From: AC-32 sp046726435
Lineage (GTDB): Bacteria > Actinomycetota > Thermoleophilia > Gaiellales > Gaiellaceae
DNA length: 33,451 nucleotides
Assembly (NCBI GenBank): GCA_046726435.1
Contig: JBKPAM010000047.1
Span: 1-33,451, forward strand
Direction: 5' to 3'
Below, one piece after another: positions 15,842 through 23,758 of this stretch (positions are counted from its first letter, which is position 1; each line of letters starts with the position of its first letter). A program made the translations under genes and the position numbers. The notes beneath the pieces are model-generated. The model had not been told where the DNA came from. It made no database searches and worked only from the letters and a program-made list of their open reading frames with translations.

Positions 15842-17042
15842 CGTCCCGCTCGTGTTCGCGCTGATCGGGCTCGTGTTCTACACCGTGCTCGGCGGCGCCG
15901 ACTTCGGGGCCGGGTTCTGGGAGCTGGGCGCGGGTCGCGGCCCGCGGTCGCGCCGGATCCACGAGCACGCGCACCGGGCGATGGGCCCGGTATGGGAGGC
16001 CAACCACGTGTGGCTCATCTTCGCGCTTACCGTGACCTGGACCGCCTACCCGGGCGTGTTCGCGTCGATCGCCTCGACACTGGCGATCCCGCTGTTCATC
16101 GCGGCACTCGGGATCATCATGCGCGGCACCACCTACGCGCTCCGCTCGACGGAGGCGGCGAGCCGGCTGAGCGGGGTCTTCGACGCGCTCTTCTCGGTCT
16201 CGTCGATCCTGACTCCCCTCGCGCTGGGGATGGCCGTCGGTGGGATCGTCTCGCGGCGCGTCCCTGCCGGGAATGCGGCCGGCGACCAGCTCACAAGCTG
16301 GCTCAACCCGACCTCCGCTGTCGTCGGCGTGCTTGCGGTCGCGACGGCCGCCTACCTCGCCGCGGTCTTTCTCGCCGGCGACGCGCGCCGCATCGGGGAC
16401 ACGGAGCTCGAGAACGCCTTCCGCCGGCGCGCGCTGCTCGCAGGCGTGGGGGCCGGCGCGCTGGCACTCGGCGCGCTCGGGGTGCTCGCAGCGGACGCCT
16501 CCTGGATCTTCCACCGTCTCGTCCACGGCCGCGCCCTGCCCGCGCTGGTCGTATCCCTGCTCGCCGGAGCGGCCACGCTCTACCTGGTCTGGCGGCGCCG
16601 CTACGAGCCGTCCCGCTACAGCTCGTCGCTCGCAGTGGGCGCCGTCGTCGCGGGCTGGGCCCTCGCGCAGCTTCCGGTGCTCCTGCCGGGAGTCACGGTT
16701 GAGGAGGCCGCCGCGCCGCACGACACGCTCGTCGTCCTGACCGTCGCGATCGTCGCCGGCGGCGCGCTGGTCTTTCCCGCGCTGGCGCTGTTGTTCCGGC
16801 TCGTGCTGACAGGCCGCTTCGAACTGCCCTTCGAGACCGCCAGGCCGCTTCCCGGTATTGCGGTCACGTTTCGGACGGGCCTGTTCGCCCGCGCCGCCGT
16901 CGCGAGCCTTGTCGTCGGCGTCGGCCTGACCACGATCGCGGAAGCGCCCTGGGCCCATGCGGTCGGCGTCTGCGCGCTCCTCGCCTTCGTCGTGCTGGCG
17001 TTCCCCGCCGCGCTGCCGCCGGAGGTCACGCGCCGGTCATAG
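15834..17042 (+). CDS. cydB: Cytochrome bd-type quinol oxidase subunit II
   Basis: CydB partners CydA in the bd-type oxidase. The N-terminus reads LVFALIGLVFYTVLGGADFG, with the GGADFG motif of the family, and PVWEANHVWLIF carries the conserved Trp-Glu-x-Asn-His segment. About eight to nine helices are visible in 402 residues, somewhat longer than most relatives. The start is TTG 15834 inside the end of cydA, so the genes are translationally coupled. The stop lies ten bases from the end of the convergent proS gene. Confidence 0.94.
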   Translation: MADVPLVFALIGLVFYTVLGGADFGAGFWELGAGRGPRSRRIHEHAHRAMGPVWEANHVWLIFALTVTWTAYPGVFASIASTLAIPLFIAALGIIMRGTTYALRSTEAASRLSGVFDALFSVSSILTPLALGMAVGGIVSRRVPAGNAAGDQLTSWLNPTSAVVGVLAVATAAYLAAVFLAGDARRIGDTELENAFRRRALLAGVGAGALALGALGVLAADASWIFHRLVHGRALPALVVSLLAGAATLYLVWRRRYEPSRYSSSLAVGAVVAGWALAQLPVLLPGVTVEEAAAPHDTLVVLTVAIVAGGALVFPALALLFRLVLTGRFELPFETARPLPGIAVTFRTGLFARAAVASLVVGVGLTTIAEAPWAHAVGVCALLAFVVLAFPAALPPEVTRRS

Positions 17043-17052
17043 CCGCCGCGCG

Positions 17053-18495
17053 CTAGTACGCCTGCGCCCAGACCGCGGTGGTCGCCGCCGTCCGTCCGCA
17101 GCAGATGCATGTTCCCGACTGCGGCGGTTCCTCGTCGAGCGGCAGGCACCGGATCGTCGCGGAGCTGTCCTCCTTGACGCGCACCTCGCACTCGCTGCGC
17201 CCACACCACTGCGCTGCGACGAAGCCGGCCGCATCGCGGAGGTACTCGATCATTTCGTCGAAGCCGTCCGGGTCCCGGAGCGTCCGCCGTTCCCGTTCGT
17301 CGCGGGCGGCCCGGAAGAGCGACGCCTGCACGTCGCCCAGCAGCTGGTCGATCGCGTCAGCCGCGCGAGAGACCGGGATCTGCTGCCTTTCGCCGGTGTC
17401 GCGGCGCGCGACGGTGACCGACCCCGCCGCGAGGTCGCGGCCGCCGAGCTCGATCCGGAGCGGCACGCCCTTCAACTCCCACTGGTTGAACTTGAACCCC
17501 GGCCGGTACTCGGGCCGATCGTCGACCCGAACCCGAACAGCCCCCGCCCGCAGCTCGTCGGCGATGCCAGCGGCGGCTTCGAGCACATCGGCGCGATCGT
17601 CCTCACGGAAGATCGGCACGATCACGACCTGCTGCGGAGCCAGGCGGGGCGGGAGTCGCAGTCCGCGGTCGTCTCCGTGCGCCATCACGAGTCCGCCGAC
17701 CAGCCGCGTGGTCGCGCCCCACGAGGTCGCGTACGGATACTGGTCGCTGCCGTCGCGCCCGGTGTAGCGGACATCGAACGCACGCGCGAAGCCCTGGCCG
17801 AGGTAGTGGGAGGTCGCGGCCTGGAGCGCCTTCCCGTCACGCATCAGCGCTTCGAGCGTGTAGGTGTCGACCGCGCCGGGGAACCGCTCGCTCTCGCTCT
17901 TCCGGCCGCGCAGCACCGGAATCGCGAGGACGCTCTCGATCGCGTCCGCATAGACGTCGTGCAGGATCGTCAGCGTCTCGGCCCGCGCCTCCTCTTCCGT
18001 TTCGTGGGCGGTGTGCCCCTCCTGCCAGAGGAACTCGCTCGTCCGCAGGAAGAGGCGCGGCCGCAGCTCCCAGCGGACGGCGTTGCCCCACTGGTTGTAG
18101 AGCAGCGGCAGGTCGCGGTACGACTGCACCCAGCGGGCGTACGTCGACCAGATCAGCGCCTCGGAGGTGGGGCGAATCGCGAGCGGCTCCTCGAGCTTCT
18201 TGCCGCCTGCCTCGGTGACGACGGCCACCTCGGGTGCGAATCCTTCGACGAGTTCGCCCTCCTGCGCCAGCACCGATGCGGGCACGAGCAGGGGGACGTA
18301 GAAGTTCTCGTGGCCGGTCGCCTTGATCCGGTCGTCGAGCTCCCGCTGGATCGCTTCCCAGATCGCGTAGCCGTACGGCTTGATCACCATCGCCCCGCGA
18401 ACCGGCGAGTTCTCGGCGAGCCCGGCGCGACGGACGACCTCGCCGTACCAGGCGGGGAAGTCGGTCGACTGGCTGGGCAAAACGGTGGTGCTCAT
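17053..18495 (-). CDS. proS: Prolyl-tRNA synthetase, archaeal/eukaryotic type
   Basis: ProS charges tRNA-Pro with proline. The 480 residues follow the class II order. Motif 1 region: RGAMVIKPYGYAIWE. Motif 2: RWELRPRLFLRTSEFLWQEG. The TSEALIWSTYARWVQSYRDLP block and motif 3 (SWGATTRLVGGLVMAHGDDRG) follow. Then come an anticodon-binding domain (about 285-385) and a C-terminal zinc-binding domain with QWCGRSECE and CICCGR, ending in Tyr. The lack of the editing insertion and the C-terminal extension identify the short archaeal/eukaryotic-type form. ATG 18495 has no good ribosome binding site of its own; upstream short ORFs and RNA pairings (18492-18691) probably govern its translation. Confidence 0.96.
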   Translation of the reverse strand: MSTTVLPSQSTDFPAWYGEVVRRAGLAENSPVRGAMVIKPYGYAIWEAIQRELDDRIKATGHENFYVPLLVPASVLAQEGELVEGFAPEVAVVTEAGGKKLEEPLAIRPTSEALIWSTYARWVQSYRDLPLLYNQWGNAVRWELRPRLFLRTSEFLWQEGHTAHETEEEARAETLTILHDVYADAIESVLAIPVLRGRKSESERFPGAVDTYTLEALMRDGKALQAATSHYLGQGFARAFDVRYTGRDGSDQYPYATSWGATTRLVGGLVMAHGDDRGLRLPPRLAPQQVVIVPIFREDDRADVLEAAAGIADELRAGAVRVRVDDRPEYRPGFKFNQWELKGVPLRIELGGRDLAAGSVTVARRDTGERQQIPVSRAADAIDQLLGDVQASLFRAARDERERRTLRDPDGFDEMIEYLRDAAGFVAAQWCGRSECEVRVKEDSSATIRCLPLDEEPPQSGTCICCGRTAATTAVWAQAY

Positions 18496-18530
18496 CGGGA
18501 CGCTCCCGCGAGCAGGTTTGCTGCAAACAT
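18492..18530 (-). CDS. Short upstream ORF coupled to proS
   Basis: ATG 18530 opens a 12-codon frame, MFAANLLAGASR, preceded by a strong AAGGAG (18542-18537) seven bases away. Its TGA overlaps the proS ATG (ATGA). This ribosome binding site is the only strong one before proS. Ribosomes may therefore load here and reinitiate at proS. The start codon overlaps the palindrome GTTTGC-T-GCAAAC (18516-18528). It is not a domain, and conservation is unknown. Confidence 0.45.
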   Translation of the reverse strand: MFAANLLAGASR

Positions 18531-18605
18531 CGCGCTCTCCTTCGTAGACGTCTACCGGCGGTGGGAACTGGTTGCGGCGCTCCGGGCCGAGGCGGCGGGA
18601 GCGCC
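18501..18605 (-). promoter_or_regulatory. Mutually exclusive RNA pairings in the proS leader
   Basis: In the minus-strand RNA, CGCTCCCGC (18603-18595), just after the leader-ORF stop, is the exact complement of GCGGGAGCG (18509-18501), just before the proS ATG. The same upstream bases can instead pair locally: GGCGCTCC (18605-18598) with GGAGCGCC (18583-18576), an 8-bp stem with a 14-base loop. The two pairings exclude each other, as in attenuators. Whether they form is inference. Confidence 0.4.
18544..18555. promoter_or_regulatory. Perfect palindrome before the proS leader RBS
   Basis: GTAGACGTCTAC is a perfect 12-bp palindrome just upstream of the AAGGAG used by the short ORF. The eight central bases equal the enterobacterial MetJ box, but MetJ is not expected in actinobacteria, so this may be chance. 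It may be an operator or the end of a hairpin. Confidence 0.4.
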
Positions 18606-18691
18606 TACGCCGGGACGTGCACGAACGGCGGCCGCGGGGCGACCGCCGGAACCGGCAGAAGCTCGTCCACGCGGGGCCGCAGCAACGTCAT
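18605..18691 (-). CDS. Candidate proline-rich leader peptide of proS
   Basis: This 28-codon frame starts at ATG 18691, exactly six bases after a -10-like TATCCT (18703-18698). That is the same leaderless spacing seen at cydA, the cupin gene, the L,D-transpeptidase and the 23759 receiver gene. Seven of the 28 residues are proline, clustered in PVPAVAPRPP, with CCG and CCC codons. It ends 109 bases before proS on the same strand, and its stop codon overlaps the first arm of a hairpin. A proline-codon leader before prolyl-tRNA synthetase suggests that ribosome stalling at low charged tRNA-Pro controls proS. Proline codons are common by chance in such G+C-rich DNA, so this remains a candidate. 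Confidence 0.4.
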   Translation of the reverse strand: MTLLRPRVDELLPVPAVAPRPPFVHVPA

Positions 18692-18761
18692 GCGGAGAGG
18701 ATAGCCGCACCCTCGTTCGGACACACGCGTAGGGTTGCCACAACTCGACGAGGAGGCTCGG

Positions 18762-19046
18762 ATGGCTCTTGCACGCGTGGTGACCTTCGACGGCGTCGGC
18801 AAGGATCGAATGGAAGAGATGAAGCGCGAGATGGACCAGGGCGAGCGGCCGGAGGGCTTGCCGGCGACCGAGCTCATCGTGCTCCACGATGCGGACGCCG
18901 ACAAGGCCGTCGTGATCGTCTTCTTCGACAACGAGGACGACTACCGGCAGGGCGACGAGACGCTGAACGCGATGCCGGCCGGGGACACGCCCGGCCAGCG
19001 GACGTCGGTGACGAAGTACGACGTCGTCACGCGCATGACGGGGTGA
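18762..19046 (+). CDS. Small ABM-like (dimeric alpha-beta barrel) protein
   Basis: This 94-residue protein has the length and beta-alpha-beta pattern of antibiotic-biosynthesis-monooxygenase-like barrels (MALARVVTFDGVG, ATELIVLHDADADKAVVIVF, TSVTKYDVVTRMTG). I infer the fold; no catalytic residue can be named. AGGAGG (18751-18756) lies five bases before the ATG. The gene is divergent from the proS leader, so their promoters share about 70 bases. The cupin gene follows after 27 bases but seems to have its own promoter. Confidence 0.75.
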   Translation: MALARVVTFDGVGKDRMEEMKREMDQGERPEGLPATELIVLHDADADKAVVIVFFDNEDDYRQGDETLNAMPAGDTPGQRTSVTKYDVVTRMTG

Positions 19047-19073
19047 CCGTCCCGCGGCGTGTAGAGTCGCGGC

Positions 19074-19613
19074 GTGGCTGAGGCGCGGCTCGAAGACTCC
19101 GGCTCGGGCCTCGCGCCGGCGAGCGACGGCTGGTTCGTCGTGAACGTGCGCGACACCGCATGGATAAGCCAGGAGCGGACCGGCTCCGCCTGCGTGTTCG
19201 AGAGCCAGGACAATACCTTCAAGCAGTTCGGCATCAACGTGAGCGTCCTGGCCCCGGGCGAGCCGAACTGCCTGTACCACTCCGAGTCGCAGCAGGAGGG
19301 GTTTCTCGTGCTGGCCGGGGCGTGCAGGCTGCTCGTCGAGGGCGAGGAGCGGCTGCTGGAGCCGTGGGACTTCTTCCATTGCCCGCCCGGGACTCAGCAC
19401 GTCTTCGTGGGCGTCGGCGACGGGCCGTGCGTGATCCTGATGGTCGGCGCGAGGTCGGAGGACGAGCAGCTGCTGTACCCCGTGTCCGAGCTCGCCGCAC
19501 GCTACGGCGCGAGCGCGGAGGAGGAGACGACCGACCCGCGGCAGGCCTACGCGAAGTTCGAGCGGGCACAACCAGGTCGCCCCTCGTACTGGGACCGCCT
19601 TCCCTGGGCCTAG
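19074..19613 (+). CDS. Cupin-domain protein
   Basis: The 179 residues contain one cupin_2 barrel at about 55-125. Motif 1 region: YHSESQQEGFLVLAGACRLL. Motif 2 region: EPWDFFHCPPGTQHVFVGVG. Several His, Glu and Gln residues stand where the metal ligands of cupins lie. The C-terminal tail ends in RPSYWDRLPWA. Cupins range from dioxygenases and isomerases to sugar or ligand-binding proteins, and I cannot choose. GTG 19074 lies six bases after a -10-like TAGAGT (19062-19067), with no ribosome binding site, so the gene is probably leaderless. Confidence 0.85.
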   Translation: MAEARLEDSGSGLAPASDGWFVVNVRDTAWISQERTGSACVFESQDNTFKQFGINVSVLAPGEPNCLYHSESQQEGFLVLAGACRLLVEGEERLLEPWDFFHCPPGTQHVFVGVGDGPCVILMVGARSEDEQLLYPVSELAARYGASAEEETTDPRQAYAKFERAQPGRPSYWDRLPWA

Positions 19614-19692
19614 CTCGCGTCTTCCGGGCTCCGGCAAGAGCCGTTGTCCAGCGAGATGACTAGGCTCGCGAAACGCGCGACAATGGAGCGAG

Positions 19693-21240
19693 ATGGGGGC
19701 CAGGGCAGGGGAAGGGCAGCGAGCCGGTGCGAAGTACCTCGCGCTCGAGCACGACGTCGCGCTGATCCTCGTCCGGACGACCACGGTCTCCGAGGCCTAT
19801 CCGATGTTGCTCCAGGTGATCGCCACGGCGCTCGGCTGGAAGTACGGCGCGGTGTGGGAGGAGGAGGTCGGGGCCGCGCAATTCATGCGCTGCGTCGAGA
19901 CGTGGCGCTCCGATCCCCGACTCGGCGAGTTCGCGGGTTTCAGCGGCGGCCTAGCCCTGGCGCCCGGCTTCGGCCTGCCCGGCCGCGTCTGGTCGACCGG
20001 CACGCCGGCCTGGATCGGCGAGGTGCGGGCCGATCCCAACTTCCCGCGGGCTCAGGCCGCGATCGAGGCCGGGCTGCACGCCGGGTTCTGCTTCCCGATT
20101 CGCACCGCGCGCGGCGTCGTCGGGGCGATCGAGTTCCTCGACAGCGAGCCGCACGAGCCGGACGAAGAGCTGCTGGCCACGACCGAGAGCCTCGGTAGCC
20201 AGATCGGGCAGTTCGTCGAGCGGAGCCGCGCGGAGGAGGCCATGCGGGTGCGAGAGGCCCGCCACGCCGCGATCCTGGAGTCGTCGCTGGACTGCATCAT
20301 CACCATCGACGACCGCGGCCGGGTGCTCGAGTTCAACTCGGCTGCGGAAGAGACGTTCGGTGTTCGCGCCGAGGACGCCGTCGGGCGCGAGATGGCGGCG
20401 CTGATCGTCCCGCCGCATCTGCGAGAGCAGCATCGCGCGGGCTTCGCGCGCTATCTCGAGACCGGCGAAACGCACATCCTCGGCCGCAGGCTCGAGATCA
20501 CCGGGATGCGCGCCGACGGGAGCGAGTTCCCGGTCGAGCTCACGATCACCAGGATCCGGCTGGACGGGCCGCCTGTCTTCAGCGGCTACTTGCGCGACAT
20601 CACCGATCGGAAGCGAGCCGAGGAGGAGCTTCGCGCCTCGCGCGTGCGGCTCGTCGGCGCCCAGGACGCCGAGCGCCGGCGGCTCGAACGCAACCTCCAC
20701 GACGGGGCCCAGCAGCGGCTCGTCTCGCTGGCGCTGACGATGCGGCTCGCCCGGGAGCAGCTCTCGGAGCCGAGCGGACAAGGCCTGGAGCTGCTCGACC
20801 AGGCCGCCGAGGAGCTTTCGCTCGCGCTCGAGGAGCTGCGCGAGCTCGCGCGCGGGATCCACCCCGCGGTCCTCAGCGAGCGCGGGCTGGGGCCTGCCCT
20901 GGACGGCGTGGTCGCCCGCTCGCCGATGCCGGTCGAGGTGACGGCGCTTCCCGAAGGCCGGCTCCCGCAGGCGGTCGAGGCTGCCGCCTACTACGTCATC
21001 TGCGAGGCACTCGTCAACGTCGCCAGGTACGCGAGTGCGTCGATGACCACTGTTTCGGTCTCGTCCGCGGACGGGCGGGTCGTGGTCGAGGTCGGCGACG
21101 ACGGCGTCGGCGGCGCGGACGCGGCCAAGGGCACCGGCCTGCGCGGGCTCGCCGACCGCGTAGAAGCGCTCGGCGGCCGGCTCGAGGTCGAGAGCGAGCC
21201 CGACGGTGGGACACGGCTTCGCGCCGAGATCCCTACCTAG
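19693..21240 (+). CDS. GAF-PAS sensor histidine kinase, NarL type
   Basis: This soluble 515-residue kinase has a GAF domain at about 15-180 (VIATALGWKYGAVWEEE, AGFCFPIRTARGVVGAIEF). A PAS domain with PAC motif follows at about 195-315 (DCIITIDDRGRVLEFNSAAE, GYLRDITDRKRAEEEL). HisKA_3 carries His336 in ERNLHDGAQQR, and the HATPase has Asn442 in CEALVNVARYA plus DDGVGG. The catalytic half closely resembles the island kinase, but the sensor half is unrelated. No regulator is adjacent; the receiver and NarL genes at 23759-24765 are the likeliest partners. A -10-like GACAAT (19679-19684) lies eight bases before the ATG, so the leader is very short or absent. Confidence 0.92.
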   Translation: MGARAGEGQRAGAKYLALEHDVALILVRTTTVSEAYPMLLQVIATALGWKYGAVWEEEVGAAQFMRCVETWRSDPRLGEFAGFSGGLALAPGFGLPGRVWSTGTPAWIGEVRADPNFPRAQAAIEAGLHAGFCFPIRTARGVVGAIEFLDSEPHEPDEELLATTESLGSQIGQFVERSRAEEAMRVREARHAAILESSLDCIITIDDRGRVLEFNSAAEETFGVRAEDAVGREMAALIVPPHLREQHRAGFARYLETGETHILGRRLEITGMRADGSEFPVELTITRIRLDGPPVFSGYLRDITDRKRAEEELRASRVRLVGAQDAERRRLERNLHDGAQQRLVSLALTMRLAREQLSEPSGQGLELLDQAAEELSLALEELRELARGIHPAVLSERGLGPALDGVVARSPMPVEVTALPEGRLPQAVEAAAYYVICEALVNVARYASASMTTVSVSSADGRVVVEVGDDGVGGADAAKGTGLRGLADRVEALGGRLEVESEPDGGTRLRAEIPT

Positions 21241-21326
21241 GGACAACCGAACCCTCAGACACCAGCTGGCCCCATTCCCGCGCGGGCCTGACGCTGCGAC
21301 CTTCGTCTCGACCAAAGGAGGAAGGA

Positions 21327-21758
21327 ATGAGCCTCGATCTCGAGACACTGGAAACCAGCTTCGACCTCATCGCACCGCGCGGTGAGGAGCTCGTGGACAT
21401 CTTCTACACCCGCCTGTTCGAGGCGGCACCGGCGGTGGAGCCGCTGTTCGCGCACACCGACCTGCGCAAGCAGAAGTCGATGCTGCTCGCAACGCTCGTC
21501 CTGCTTCGCAAGTCGCTGCGCGACCTCGATGCGATCGCGCCGAAGCTCCGCCAGCTCGGCGCCCGTCACGTCCCGTACGGCGCCCGGCCCGAGCACTATC
21601 CGGTCGTCGCTGAGGTGCTCCTCGCGTCGATGGCAGAGATCGCCGGCGACGTGTGGACGGCCGAGATTGCCGCCGCGTGGGGCGCCGCCCTCGGCGTCGT
21701 CGCGACGGCGATGCTCGAAGGAGCCGAAGAAGCCGAAGCACTGACTGAGGCGGCCTGA
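21327..21758 (+). CDS. Single-domain globin (flavohaemoglobin-like)
   Basis: This 143-residue haem protein resembles the globin half of flavohaemoglobins and Vitreoscilla haemoglobin. Such proteins bind oxygen and often detoxify nitric oxide or sense redox state. His81 in ARHVPYGARPEHY is the proximal (F8) ligand. Tyr27 (IFYTRLF) fits B10, Phe41 CD1 and Gln49 E7. No reductase domain follows, so an outside electron donor would be needed. AAAGGAGG before the ATG is a strong ribosome binding site. It lies 86 bases after the GAF-PAS kinase and 35 bases before the small secreted protein. Confidence 0.92.
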   Translation: MSLDLETLETSFDLIAPRGEELVDIFYTRLFEAAPAVEPLFAHTDLRKQKSMLLATLVLLRKSLRDLDAIAPKLRQLGARHVPYGARPEHYPVVAEVLLASMAEIAGDVWTAEIAAAWGAALGVVATAMLEGAEEAEALTEAA

Positions 21759-21793
21759 GACCCCGACGTAAACACAACGGAAGGAGAACCAGA

Positions 21794-22342
21794 ATGCTGT
21801 CCCTCAAGAAGTCCCTGCTCGGCCTAGCGCTACTCGCGGCCGTCGCGTCCGCTTTCGTCCTCGCGGGCGGCGCGCTCGCCGCGAACGGCGGAAACTCGGC
21901 CAACGCCAAGCTGTGTCCTGACTGGCAGGCGCTGATGGACTCGTCCGCCGCGCCATTCTCGAACGAGGGCGACTGCGTGAGCTACGGCGCGCACGACGGG
22001 GCGATCTACGCGAAGGCGGGCCTCACCGTCGAGCCCTGCGCGAACCAGCCGTTCGACGGCCTCTGCGTCAGTACGAGCGGCTTCGGCCTCGCGCCGACCA
22101 CGTTCGCGACGACCCCGCTCCTGAAGAACGGCTCGGCGGTGACGACCGAGTTCTTGGTCGTCCAGGCCGACGGCACCGCGGGGACCGGCCAGCCGTTCGC
22201 GCACTTCGAGGCGCCCTGCGTCGCCGGCAACGTCTACTCGGCAACGGCCACGGGCACCTCGGCCGACTCGCTGAGCACGCCGACCGCGCCCGGCATTCCG
22301 ATCACCTCGAACACGGTCACGCGCACCTCGAGCTGTCCGTAA
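21794..22342 (+). CDS. Small secreted protein of unknown function
   Basis: The 182 residues begin with a clear signal peptide (SLLGLALLAAVASAFVLAGG, likely cut after ALA at about residue 29). The mature part contains about six cysteines (KLCPDW, GDCVSYG, EPCANQP, GLCVSTS, EAPCVAG and the C-terminal SSCP) that may form disulfides outside the cell. I do not recognise a domain. AAGGAG lies about ten bases before the ATG. The 35-base gap to the globin gene suggests co-transcription, and a strong hairpin follows. Confidence 0.8.
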   Translation: MLSLKKSLLGLALLAAVASAFVLAGGALAANGGNSANAKLCPDWQALMDSSAAPFSNEGDCVSYGAHDGAIYAKAGLTVEPCANQPFDGLCVSTSGFGLAPTTFATTPLLKNGSAVTTEFLVVQADGTAGTGQPFAHFEAPCVAGNVYSATATGTSADSLSTPTAPGIPITSNTVTRTSSCP

Positions 22343-22362
22343 CCGACGCGCAAGCCGTTGAG

Positions 22363-22390
22363 CGAAGGGCCGCCTCCGGGCGGCCCTTCG
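22363..22390 (+). terminator. Terminator-like hairpin
   Basis: CGAAGGGCCGCC and GGCGGCCCTTCG form a perfect 12-bp stem with a TCCG tetraloop, 20 bases after the secreted-protein stop. Confidence 0.8.
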
Positions 22391-22491
22391 TCGTGTGGGC
22401 AGCCGCACCACGGACACCTGCTGTCCGCATTCCCGCGAGATCCTTTCGCTGCGAGCTTGACGGCATGAACTCCACCGAAAGGAGAAATGCA

Positions 22492-23636
22492 ATGTCAGGG
22501 TCGAAGACCCCTTCCGAGCATCTCCACCCGCTGCGGAGAACAGGTCGCCGGCTCCTGCTTGCGGCCTGCGTGCTCGCCGTCCTCCTCATTCCCGCCGCCC
22601 AGGCGACGCCGGGCGCGCTCGACCCGAGCTTCAACGGGCCCGGCAAGGTGACGACGGCGATCGGCTCGGGCAACGACGAAGCCCACGCGCTCGCGCGGCA
22701 GCCGGACGGAAAGCTGGTCGCCGCCGGCTACAGCCACAACGGCGCCAACAACGACTTCGCCCTTGCCCGCTACAACCCGAACGGCTCGCTCGACACGAGC
22801 TTCAACGGATCCGGCAAGGTCACGACGGGGATCGGCTCGGGCGACGACGAAGCCTGGGCGCTCGTGCTGCAGCCGGACGGCAAGCTCGTCGCCGCCGGCG
22901 GGAGCTACAACGGCTCTCAGGAGGACTTCGCGGTCGCCCGCTTCCTCAATAGCAGCACGCTGACCGTGGCCAAGAGCGGCAGCGGCTCTGGCTCGGTCAG
23001 CTCGAGCCCGGGCGGGATCAGCTGCGGCTCCACTGCTCGGCGGCCTTCGCAGCCGTCCCGGTCACGCTCACCGCCACCGCCTCGCCAGGCTCGTCCTTCC
23101 TCGGCTGGTCGGGCGCCTGCTCGGGCACCGGATCCTGCACCGTGACGATGGGCGCCGATCGCACCGCGAGCGCCAGGTTCGAGACCAACAAGACGCTCAC
23201 GCTGACGAAGGCAGGAGGCGGCAGCGGGACGGTCAGCTAGACCCCGGCAGGGCTCAGCTGCGGCTCCACCTGCGCGCACGTCTTCCGGCACGGCACGGTT
23301 GTCGCGCTTACCGCTGTCGCCTCGGCGAGCTCGAGGTTCGCCGGCTGGTCGGGCCCCTGCGCGGGAACCGGGAAGTGCACCCTGACGATGAGCGCGGCCC
23401 GCACCGTCACCGCGACCTTCAAGGTCCTGTGCGTTGTGCCCAAGCTAAAGGGCAAGACGCTCCGGGCCGCCAAGCGGGCGCTCAAGAAGGCGCACTGCTC
23501 GCCTGGAAAGGTCACGAAGGCCTTCTCTGCGAAAGTGAGGAAGGGTCGCGTGCTCTCCCAGAAGCGGAGGCCGGGCAAGAAGCTCGCCGCCGGCTCCAAG
23601 GTGAAGCTGGCGGTTAGCAAGGGAAAGAAGGCGTAG
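22492..23636 (+). pseudogene. Broken secreted delta-60/InlB-like/PASTA protein
   Basis: The intact protein would have had about 381 residues. A signal peptide (LLLAACVLAVLLIPAAQA) is followed by at least two delta-60 propeller repeats (LDPSFNGPGKVTT, QPDGKLVAAG). Two glycine-rich InlB-type repeats come next (FLGWSGACSGTGSCT and FAGWSGPCAGTGKCT). A C-terminal PASTA domain ends it (VVPKLKGKTLRAAKRALKKA). Two lesions break it. One C is missing after 23033, where the second repeat unit has TCCACCTGC and this one TCCACTGC. A TAG stands at 23238-23240, where a Ser codon is expected. With the shift, translation would stop at 23145. AAAGGAG before ATG 22492 is intact. Either decay is recent or part of this is assembly error. 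Confidence 0.8.
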
Positions 23637-23660
23637 ACCGCGCGGAAGCGCGGGGGCCTT

Positions 23661-23687
23661 GGAGAGAGGCGCACGGCGCCTCTCTCC
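23661..23687 (+). terminator. Terminator-like hairpin
   Basis: GGAGAGAGGCGC and GCGCCTCTCTCC form a perfect 12-bp stem around ACG, 24 bases after the stop of the PASTA module. Confidence 0.8.
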
Positions 23688-23758
23688 CGTAGTTCCCCAC
23701 AACCAAAAGTGTGGCTACCCGTACCGCGGAGGCGCGGGGCCTCTGCAACGATTCGGGC

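Noticed and set aside
16957..18732. 591-residue plus-strand frame opposite proS
   Set aside because: It is the antisense of a complete prolyl-tRNA synthetase gene with all motifs on the minus strand; G+C-rich DNA keeps such frames open.
18496..18760. T-box riboswitch upstream of proS
   Set aside because: I see no T-box sequence (TGGNACC-type bulge) or specifier-loop layout; the leader-peptide reading fits better.
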